DNA of 64,000 nt, taken from the NCBI GenBank assembly GCA_032209605.1, contig JASFXZ010000003.1, positions 10,852,807 to 10,916,806 of the forward strand, written 5' to 3'. The translations under genes were made by a program, and so were the position numbers. The stretch is from Mactromeris polynyma. Its lineage: Eukaryota > Mollusca > Bivalvia > Venerida > Mactridae. Below the pieces are notes generated by a model. The model made no database searches. It saw nothing but the letters and a program-made list of their open reading frames with translations, and was not told where the DNA came from. Positions 1 to 9,700 of this stretch are shown in pieces (the stretch's first letter is position 1; the number at the start of each line of letters is the position of its first letter).

Positions 1-189
1 AGCAGCCAAGCAAAAATATGTCTCTTATTATTTTGGTTCTGTAGCAATGAATCACTACAGGAGGATTTTGACAGGCATAGTTAGACCTGAGAAACAGACT
101 TGGCTAGAACTTTTGTCCATAAGAACCGCCTACGATGAACGATACTGATTTATTGGTGTGTTAGTTGTAAGCATAATCAGGATGTTTAC

Positions 190-3100
190 CTGGGTGGTGT
201 CCCTTTGGTAAGTCAAAAGCGTCATTCCACATGTTTTGGAATAATGCATAGAAGCCAAACTGTAACCCCATCTGTGGAGCAACCCCTAATATGGAAGGTG
301 TAAGCCCTTTGTAAAACCCTCTGACCCCTTCATTTTGTACAATAGCACGAGCAGCATGATAGAATGAGGAGTATATCTGAAAATCAGAAAAACAAATACA
401 TGTATAACAATAATCTTGCAGCTAACTTTCAAGATGATAATTTGGACAGTCATACTAATGATCATATAAGTTTTGGATTAATCTAAAATTTATGATTGAC
501 CTTTCATACTACAGCACTGAAAGAGCTACATCTGAATGACATGGTCAATGACTCAAAATTGAGATAATACAGTAAAGCCTCAATAATAAGACCACCCTTG
601 GGGACCCTTGAAAACTGGTCATATTATTGAGGTGATCTTAATATTGAGGTTGAATAAAGAGCAAAACAGTAAAATGGACTTTAAATTTGTGATCTTAATG
701 TTGGTCTCATTATTGAGATGGTCTTTAGGTGAGGTTTTACTGTATTTACAAAAAACAAGATATGTCCATAAGACACAGGTGCCTCCACATGACTCAATCA
801 AGGGGCATAACTCTGTAATTACTAAATAAATGCAATCGAAAAACCCAGGTGCACAATTTCATGCGATGAATAATATTCATATGGAGTTTTGTTACTCTAG
901 GTCAAATACTTTTAGAGATATGATTGACACAAGGTTTGTTGGACAAACGGACAGATGGACAAATGTAAATCTAAGTGCCCCCCCCCCACAATTGGGGGGG
1001 GGGGCACAAAAATACAAAACTGACTTGCAGAAAGCTCATTTCTATCATTATCTAGAATTATGTTAAACAAATTCAGCAATTTAAGACCCCCTCGTCAATT
1101 ATATAAGGCAGCAATGTTTTAGAATCTCTAAAGTAAATGTAATCAATTTCATAATAAAGTATATAAAAATATACTTCCATAAATAAGGAAATTATGCTGA
1201 CTGCCATTGTCGCAACATTGTTGAATTTGTGAAATTCGTAAACAGTTCCATGATGCAAACTTTACCACTGATGCATTCAATTCATCAGAACATGACCATT
1301 CGTGAAGGCAATATGTTTTGTATGGATATAATCAGAGCAATTCAAAATGCAAACTGAAAGTTTTCTTAAATTTCATGAATTTAGCGAGGGATGCAAACTA
1401 AGAACTTAAACAAGCTGTTATTTCATTTTACACAAAATGTATGCTTAAATTTCTTTTAATCAATGGGTATTTTCACATAAAAATCATAGTTTTATAATTT
1501 ATAAAATGATGCTTAAATGACATATCACAGGTATAAAACTGTGCGTTTTTTAAATGTACTGAGTATATTAAAGTTGGATACCTTAGGGTTACCCTGAGCG
1601 ACAAATCTAGTCCTGAGAACGTCTACCGGTTGTACAGATATTGTAGCGACACATGCTGACATGGCACCACATACCAAATGTGTCAATGGTTTATAATCTG
1701 TCGCATACTTCTCCGGTAATACTTGCCATGCTTGTTTTGTTATCTGCTCGAAAGCAGTAAACTGAATATAGAAAAAGAAAGGAGTCACAGAAGTGTGGAG
1801 GTGGAGTGCCAGACTCCCGGACCAGAGGGCATGGGTTCAAATTCCAACGTGGCTGTGTCTCTTAATCAATATGCACTACCCCCTGAACACGGCTCAAGTA
1901 TGAGTAAATAACCCACGAAGCTGTTGGTGAGAGTGATCAATATAAGTTGTAAGAACTTGCTCAACAATTGATGCAAAATTAACAAGTTTAAACTAAAAAA
2001 TAAAATGTATTTACCGGTATATGAATGCTTAAATTAGGAATGGTTTCTCTTAAGTATAATTTGTTGCAACCATGTTCACATTGACCAACAAAGCAGTGTT
2101 TTCAAGATCCACCTAACTGTCTTAACATTCCTGCACCAAATTGATTGACCACTTCATGGAAAGCTTTTTATAACCAGTTTTATTTGCATATTTAAAGTTG
2201 TGTTAATTTTAGATCTTGTTGAGATATATATCACAAATTGAATTTGTATTAAATATAAAGATTCTTAAAAACATGGTTTGAAAATACCTGTACAACTCCA
2301 TAGCCCACAGAAAGTACTTGAGCTGGAATATGTCCCTTCCACAAAGCAAAATATCCCTCCTCCTTCACTATACATCTGAATGCTTGATAAATGCTCCGAT
2401 ACTTTGAACTTGAACTATTCCTGGAGATTGGTTCCTCTTGCAACTGTAATTCAGATATCACTTGGTAAAAGGCCCTCAATCCTGTGTTATAAGGGCCAAA
2501 TATTGGCCCCATTCCCCACCAAAATAATATCTTTTTCAGCCATTCAAATTCAATTTTCCCGCTTGGGGCCAAAAATATATAAAATCAGGAAAAATACTAG
2601 TTAATCTAGAAAAATTTAATTTTCTGACAACAAAACGTAATATCTGATACATTTTTGTGTTTTGTTTACCAGTGCGTGCAATTGTAATAGGATTATTGTA
2701 TATCTGCACCAGTTTGACCTCTTCCGGAAAGATGTAAAAAAATCCCCCAGTCCTGACCGACCCAATGAATTTGGTATAGACTCAATTTTCATGGTTTGAT
2801 GTTTTTCAAATCATTTGCCCAGTTCATAACTGGGGTATACAATATTTTTTTTTTATAAATAAATCAAATAAAGTAGGTCCAGGTAACACAAACGAACAAA
2901 CAGTATATTAAGGATAGTCTGATAAGAAAATATATTTGATTACTGGTTTTTTCGGGCTTCCCCTCAAACAGCATTGTAAATATTTTCAATAAGAAATTCA
3001 GAAACGCTGACCAGTAATATCGCCTATCTCATGTAATGCTATGTAATTTTTGTGTTTGTACCACAGAAAAGTAACAATTATATGGTTCGGAAACAGAAAA

Positions 3101-3555
3101 GGTAACTTTGTAGTATCACTGTCATATACCGATAAACCATGAATTGGAAACTATCTGATATCATTGACGATAACAAGAAATAATTTACCCACAATCCCCA
3201 GTGCACACTCGGTAAGTATCATGAATATCTGTCACTTTATCGAATGCGAGAATCTGCAATCTCCGTTCATTTCCGTCCATTGCTGGACTAGAAATCTAAA
3301 TAGACATGGTAGGAAATTTCCAATTCATGGTTAATAAATATGTTCACCCTTCTCCTCTCAATACACTACTTTCCGTTCTTAAAATGGCATAAAACGCTGT
3401 AAATATTAAATTTAAACAAAAGAATGATTTACCTGAAATCTAATCTTAAGAACATCAAATGGCTGTGTGATTGCCCTAGCAACAGCAGTACTGACAGCTC
3501 CAGCTATGATGTAGTCATGTTCTTTGAGTTTAAGATCAGGATTATAGCCAACCAT
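190..3555 (-). CDS. SLC25A19: Mitochondrial thiamine pyrophosphate carrier, N-terminal part (3' end off window)
   Basis: Member of the mitochondrial carrier family that exchanges thiamine pyrophosphate across the inner membrane. Four coding exons on the minus strand, in transcript order: 3555-3433, 2443-2288, 1761-1582, 376-190. Lengths are 123, 156, 180 and 187 nt; the first three are whole codons, so all splice in phase 0. The first exon begins MVGYNP. Carrier signature motifs are visible: PFDVLKIRF in repeat 1 and QPVDVLRTRF in repeat 2. The segment GHIPAQVLSVGYGVVQF strongly resembles the vertebrate SLC25A19 segment. About 215 residues are present; the family is near 320, so the third carrier repeat must lie beyond position 1. 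All splice sites are GT/AG. It could be a close carrier paralogue, but the residue-level likeness to SLC25A19 is strong. Confidence 0.92.
570..742. mobile_element. pogo/Tigger-like MITE
   Basis: A 173-bp segment bounded by CAGTAAAGCCTC and GAGGTTTTACTG, which are inverted copies of each other, with TA directly outside each end. Inside, the phrase 'aataataagaccacc' and its inverted form recur. The ends and the TA target site fit non-autonomous Tc1/mariner-pogo type elements. It lies in an SLC25A19 intron. A near full-length relative is at 59175-59352. Confidence 0.7.
771..1010. repeat. Dispersed repeat with a poly(C)/poly(G) hairpin end
   Basis: Contains GGGGCATAACTCTGT near the left and GGACAGATGGACAAATG near the right; both phrases recur in the same order at about 55500-55690, so this is a dispersed family. 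It ends in a snap-back: GTG, ten C, ACAATT, eleven G, CAC (975-1007). It lies in an SLC25A19 intron. The type is not recognised. Confidence 0.5.
1793..1990 (+). mobile_element. tRNA-derived SINE-like element
   Basis: A box-B-like motif (GGTTCAAATTCC, 1834-1845) follows a weaker box-A-like stretch. The downstream body ends in a tail (gagagtgatcaatataagttg) that recurs in diverged form near 14700, 19830, 23130 and 39050. It sits in an SLC25A19 intron. Box A is degenerate, so the tRNA origin is tentative. Confidence 0.45.
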
Positions 3556-3566
3556 TACAGATACTG

Positions 3567-3581
3567 TTATAAAGACGCCAT
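3567..3581 (-). promoter_or_regulatory. Possible upstream ORF before the SLC25A19 start
   Basis: On the minus strand a four-codon frame (ATG GCG TCT TTA TAA) in a good initiation context (AAAATGG) ends 11 nt before the SLC25A19 ATG. If the transcript includes it, it could damp translation. A splice acceptor (AACAG) lies between the two, so this segment may instead be intronic. Confidence 0.25.
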
Positions 3582-4455
3582 TTTCTATACAAGTAAATTA
3601 TTCATCAACATTCTGGAAGAGAAAAGCATAAAACATAATCTACCATAAATCATATTGTTTCATTTTTGTTTGCCTCATAGCCTTGTGAGACTTTTATGAA
3701 TGCACCAGTTACCGCGAGGAAATATCTACAAAGTAGTGGCAGAGCAGGGGCCTCACCCTACTTTGGGGAATGGGGGTCACAGAAAATTATTGTACTATGA
3801 CGATAGGTACATACAACATACTTAGTGGAAAGAATAAGAAACACAAATTATAGATTCAATATTTGACAAACTGTATTCTTTGCGACATTTTGATGTTTAT
3901 TTCTTTGCAGATATCCCAACCAATGGGTAGAAACTGGATGGGCATCTGTGGCAAGTGTTTTTTATACCCTACAATGTCTATTTTTGTTGAGATCACACAA
4001 AAACTAAGAGTAAGAGTTGCGCAGCGCTGCCACACAAAGATCTATCAAGATAGAAGAGTGATGAAGAAAATAAACTACATTTAAGAGTAACACTATTGCT
4101 TACAAGTCTAATATCGCATGGTGGCATTGAAAGCATCAATGTTCTGGATGGGGTTTATAAGGAAACTTTCAGAGGTGACTTACTCTACCTGTTTAAAACT
4201 GAGTGGGTACATTTGACTCAGTGACTGAGTTATAGTATCTATTATCTATGCGATTCCTCTACAAATAGTTTCAGAGCAATAACATGCAACGCCTATTAAA
4301 TATTTATCTTTTCAAACGATAATTAAACACGTTGACTTTAACGTTACCACGTTACTTTGACATTTGACTTCCAAATGTGTTTACAAAAGTGATTTTCACG
4401 TAAATAGTAGTTCTAATGAATCTCCGTCCTCCTTTTTCCGGGAAATGAAGGTCGT

Positions 4456-4683
4456 ATGTCCCCATTCGTACTCATACATTTAGAACTTAGAAATAACGAC
4501 TTACTATATTTCTTGGTCACAAAGTCTATGGAAGATATTATTGATACAAAGATGGACATAATCAATGAAGCACAAAATATAAAAATCCTGACTGGCATCC
4601 ACAAAATGTATTTTGAAAATGAAAGCGAGGATTTTCGAACGATTTTGGAGAATGATACTTTTCAGTTTATAAGTCAAAATTGA
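4456..4683 (+). CDS. Possible small protein, 75 aa, unrecognised
   Basis: An ATG-started frame of 75 codons, open from 4420 after an in-frame TGA. The sequence is rich in charged and aliphatic residues (for example SMEDIIDTKMDIINEAQNIK) with a helical, protein-like pattern, unlike the translated noise nearby. There is no recognised domain, no signal peptide and no membrane segment. ATTAAA occurs about 35 nt after the stop and could serve as a poly(A) signal. It lies between SLC25A19 and the fold-back-like element. It may be chance, a gene relic, or the last exon of something spliced. Confidence 0.2.
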   Translation: MSPFVLIHLELRNNDLLYFLVTKSMEDIIDTKMDIINEAQNIKILTGIHKMYFENESEDFRTILENDTFQFISQN

Positions 4684-5012
4684 TCTATATTATTTTACTC
4701 TTTTATGCATTAATATTAAAGGTACACATTGAACAATGTTACATATTATAAAATTGAGGCTCGTCAATAATTCACAATGTGGACATGACAAAATAATCTA
4801 TGTACTATAATACATAAATGAATAATGGCATTGTAAGGTCGGAAATAAGGAAATAAGCATATGTAGGCAATTTGCTTTTGACTGTCTTATAAAAACAAAC
4901 AAACCAAGGTTTTTCTTAGAAGTATCAACATGATTTGACAAATAATTTTAATCATTTCTCCTCTTCTAACATTCTCAATCTTCCATTAGCATGTTAATAC
5001 GGTATCAATATG

Positions 5013-6051
5013 ACTCGACCCCTGACCAATTCGACCCCCGAAAATAAACAAAGTCAATTCGACACCTGTACAATTCGACCCCTACTTTCCGATTATTCGG
5101 CATGTCAATTCGACCCCTCAGATGATATGAAAATATTTTAATTATTGTACGTCAATTATGAAATTTAAAAAAAAAAGAAAGATTTATAAACGCCGAATAT
5201 GACTAATGTTGTAATATAAAATCGAAATAAAAGTATTAAAACTTAGTTTTTGTGTTAGTTTTTGTGTATTCATAAGGCATTTTGGTGTTTTAAATTAAAT
5301 AAATTAAAGTAATAACTGTACAAATTTAGACTTTTATTTCATCTCTATTGTACGGCATGCATAAACATATAAGTAATGAGAATGTTTGCTTCAAACACGT
5401 TAATTATTAATTAACTGGCCCACTTAATGAAATCAAGAAATTGATTGTGACGCGTTAAAACTTTATCCAGCAATCAAAGGACACGGGCTTTTGATGTTAC
5501 CGACAGTTTATTTTACATTTTAATTATTTTACTTCCAGGTCTGTGGCATGCCTTGAGAGAGGTATTTCATACACATTTCCAACGGATTGTTATCTTTTTA
5601 GAATATATTCTGAATGAATATAAGACTGAAACTCAGACATAAACTTGAAATTTATCCAAATGTTCTTGTTACTCTCCCTACACTTTTGTTACGTTCTAAA
5701 ATTTCAAAGCATAACTATAGTGTTTCGACAATTACACACACACACTTATAAAAGAAGAAATTAATACCTCGAATGAAGAACAATGGATAAATCAACCAAA
5801 CATAAACCCAATCGGGTCAGACAACGGCAATTACATGTGTTACATTTATCCATTAAAACATTGCTACACAAAATAATAATTATAATTTATTTTGAGAAAA
5901 TAATATTTTACACTACACCCGATAACAATACAGAGGGGTCGAATTGACTTAGCAAAATTAGGGGTCGAGTTGACTTAGGGGTCGAGTTGACGTGGGTCGA
6001 ATTGACTTAGGGGCCGATTTGGTAGGGGGTCGAATTGTTCAGGGGTCGAGT
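5013..6051. mobile_element. Fold-back-like element with tandem-repeat inverted arms
   Basis: The left arm (5013-5119) carries about five copies of CAATTCGACCCC-type units. The right arm (5934-6051) carries about seven copies of the inverse, GGGGTCGAATTGAC and GGGGTCGAGTTGAC. The outer 27 bp of each end (starting ACTCGACCCCTGA on the left) are inverted copies with about one mismatch. The 814-bp core is AT-rich and holds no reading frame. Arms made of short tandem units are the hallmark of fold-back transposons. No clear target duplication is seen, so the exact ends are uncertain. It ends about 670 bp before the MASK start codon. Confidence 0.6.
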
Positions 6052-6724
6052 TGTCCCGCAGTCGTTAAGACAAGCACGTGATTCAAGCGTCAGTATCATA
6101 ATATATCTATTTCATCACGGACATATAAACCGTTTATCTATTTAATATTGTTGCTGTTTTGTGTTGGTTCAATATCTCGTCATAACGTGTATCAGGCCAG
6201 AGAGATTAAGCCAGTCATGGTTTGAATTAAGGCTACAAAAAAGTGTATAGATATAAATTATAGTTTATCCCGTTTTGTGGCTATAAATTTATTTTGAAAC
6301 GCAAATTAGGACAGTTGCAACTGTGAAATTTATACCAGAATAATTATTATAATACTCTTAGATCTAGATGTAAAAAAAATATATATTCGTAGATGTTATT
6401 TCATCATAATATGACTATTATACTATTATTCTGCTTATAAAAAAAAATACACTCATGTATTAATAAAAAATACAAATTGCATTAATTGTTTAAAAAAAGG
6501 CGCGTCAAGAAATTCATATAATCAATCACTATTACAAGCATATAACCAACTTTTCCTGTACGCAGTTATCTACCCTGCAAACCTTCATCCGGGTTATTAG
6601 CAGATTATAATGGCGGTCAAGGTGGCAACTCATTAATTTTCCAATGAATGTGTGGAATTGCCATCAGTTGATGATAGATTTAGCGATTAACAGATTCAGA
6701 GATTAGTGAAATAAGTAAAACAAA
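6052..6724 (+). promoter_or_regulatory. Upstream region / 5' UTR of the MASK gene
   Basis: AT-rich stretch between the fold-back-like element and the MASK ATG. No TATA box is evident at a sensible distance. An in-frame TAA lies just before the ATG (TAA AAC AAA ATG), which makes 6725 the first possible start in this frame; the -3 base is A, a good initiation context. Confidence 0.5.
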
Positions 6725-9700
6725 ATGCAGAATGACAAAGCTGAGACAAATACAGAAACGATCAAGGAGATAAAAACTGTTGAAATCGACCAAGAAAACC
6801 AGACAGCGGCCATGACAGGCCAATTTATGCCTGGAAATCCTCAAGTTTCTACCAGCCAGTCCACATTTGGTCTTGATGTTTCATGCAGCGATGAGGATGA
6901 AGTGTCTGAGGTATATTTGCATAACTTTTATCGTTGATTTAGGGTTGTCAAGCTTGCAAACCGTTCCTAGGGACACGCCTTTGTGATCGCGATATTTCGA
7001 CCATGTGACCAAATTTCAACCTCGTATTTATGTAATGATTGCTAAATGCCATCCGCATTTTTTATGACATTTTGATCTAAAATGACCCATATATTTTTAC
7101 TATTGCTGAAAACATCTGACTATTTGATGCAAGTAACCAATAATTTTTCCTCTATTTGACCTAGATTTGAAAATGCCCAAGAGGGTTCTGACTAACAATT
7201 TTGCTCTCCACTGTCACATTCTGGTGATTGACTGATTGTATGGCAACATTTTTATGCATGGCATGGAGAAATGACTGCCTTAAAACTAGGTTGTCGGTAC
7301 CATGCAATTCTGCTTCAGATTTAGAAATGACCAAGCCAAAGAACTCTTGCCTTAGGTCTTACAGAAGTTACTCCTAGAAGATGTATACATGTAAATGTGT
7401 GAACTGTGTAACTGTACATCTAATCCAAGATCAGTCCTGTATATAAAACTGGTTGCTTTCTATTGCAGAAATCTGTCATGCCATGTTTTCTGTTTTTCCC
7501 CCCAGATTTGATCAATTTCCACATTGTTGAAAGTTACAGTAAAATCCACTATACATTGAAATATGTTTATGATTATAGTTTGCTTCCCACCCTCACAGAT
7601 CATAATGCATTGTTTTCAATAACCTTTACCACAGAGTATTACTCAAGTTGTGGTACCTTAGAAATAATTATACCGGACCTACTTTCAATGTCTTCGGGAT
7701 TATTTTAGTTACGACGTTACAACATAAGCAGGAAAACTGAATAACAAAATGTTTGCTTTCCGATAGGATGATGAAGCTAACAGTGTTTCGCAAACGTAAG
7801 AAATAAGAAAACTGGTAATCTATATTAAAAGGTGTCACATTCCCTAATGCAATGAAGTTCCACTTGTTCAATCAAATAATGTAAGTGATTGATTTCTCAC
7901 CACCTTTTAGGCCTTCTTCCACCACTTTTTAGGCCTTCTTCCATTTCTTTATGCTATGCCATAAAAGGTTATGACCAAAATGAACTGGTTCTTCCACGTA
8001 CAAATAAAAACAAGGGAGACAAAATATGACGCAAAAGGTTATGACCAAAATGAACTGGTTCTTCCATGTACAAATAAAAACAAGGGAGACAAATATGACG
8101 CATATTTGTCATGTGAGACCTGGACAAGCTAATTGTTTTTTTTAGGGAAAATGCAGTATTTCAGAGACGTTGTGGTGATTCTCACTACTGTTACTGATTT
8201 TCTCAATCGTAAGAGTTTCTAATTCACCGTTAATTTCTTATTACCACAGAACCCGATGATTCAATTGTAACCTCCATTTGAATCTGGGTTTTCTTAAACA
8301 ATAAGACCAATCCTAATCTAATTCTTCTGACCCGTCAGAAAAATATGCGAATCTGTTTAGGTACATGAAAGTCAGAACTAGTCCATCACTGATCCAAGCT
8401 AATGGTAATCCCAGATTCTTTCCCCATTTAGATTAGTAGGATCCTTTGTTTGGCTTAATTATATTTTCATGGCTGGCAAAATTAAAGCATGTACATTTTA
8501 ATGTGTGAAAGCATGTTATTCTTATAATTTTTTGTAGTGTACAGGGCTCTCACTAGGCTGGAATTTTTGGGAGAAGTGACTTCTCCCTCCAGTCAAATTA
8601 GGGAGAAGTGACTTCTCCCTCCAGTCAAATTAGGGAGAAGTGGGGAGACTTAAGTAGAAGTGATCATTTTTGGAATGTCAATATGTGCATCGTTACCAGT
8701 TTGTTTGGATACACTTTCTGATTGCAACAAAGATGAATGTTTTCTAATAGGTCCCACGGATCCGACTATCGGACCCATTCCCCTAGCAAAATATAGCTTT
8801 TTTTCCCAATCAGAAAAAAAATCCAAATCAGAAGTACCTACGAAAAATCTCTATCAGGGCCGCATATAATTACCGGCGAGTCGCGAAATAAACATCAACA
8901 CAATGCATTCGGGTATTCTCGGATTTCATCGTTTATTAATATATAACATGTGATGATCGCCGACTTTCGTTTTATAAACGTTTATCGTGAATGGACACCA
9001 TCACAAAAATGTCGCAAGTAGTAAATATTTCTGCGTGAAAATAAGAGAGACAGATTCTAAGGGATCGAAAACGGTAAATTCCATGTTTGAAACAGCGTCG
9101 AGTGCCCCTCTGTCAGAACTTTCTCAGCGAGTCCTTTGGTTATTCAACTTATTTATGCTGGCGATGAACATCGCACTGATCAAATCCCTCAATGGAGTGC
9201 GGTTTGTAAAGTTTGTTTATATTCCGAATCATGTTGGTTTATTTTACGTTTTGAAGACGAACTTTTCTGGCTAATTGTATTGTTTTGACTGCGGGAACGC
9301 TCCGCCTACCACTCGATGATTGACAGCGTCTGTAACTTCGACAAAATTGTTGGCGAAGTAAATTTCGCTTTGATCTAGCGAATGGGCGAAGTCTCACCAT
9401 TTTAGGCAACCACTTCGCTCAAGTCGCCCCCTAGTGAGAGCCCTGGTGTATGAGTGGATATTTTTGCAAATCAGCGTAACAGTCATTGATATATTGAATA
9501 ATCATCTTAAGTTTGCTTGTCTTTTGTGAATGAGGAAATATAAGATGGTTAATTTTCGCGACATTCTTAAATTGGCAAAACATTTCCTTGTAACAAACTT
9601 TAACTCTAGTGTATACTGTTGAGGCCTAATACTGTTATACAGTAAATCAAAGTTAAACTTAACCAACTGTTTTATGAAATTAATTAAGGTAATTCAATAT

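Larger units (their letters stand above)
3556..5012. other. Intergenic region upstream of SLC25A19
   Basis: Holds the presumed SLC25A19 promoter and 5' UTR. I see no TATA box near the gene and no conserved coding sequence apart from the doubtful small frame at 4456-4683. The rest is AT-rich and shows no structure I can support. Confidence 0.5.

Noticed and set aside
5013..6051. CRISPR-like array, because of regularly repeated short units
   Set aside because: The units are in inverted arms, with irregular short spacers, in an animal nuclear genome.
5013..6051. Helitron
   Set aside because: No TC start, no CTRR end and no terminal hairpin; inverted arms argue against it.
7767..7795. A 29-bp possible micro-exon of MASK (AG before, GTAAG after)
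   Set aside because: It is not a multiple of three and would shift the frame. Exon 1 joins exon 2 directly and restores a conserved motif.
8987..9274. 95-codon frame inside the 904-bp element, as a transposase remnant
   Set aside because: No recognisable domain, low complexity of match, and the element looks non-autonomous.
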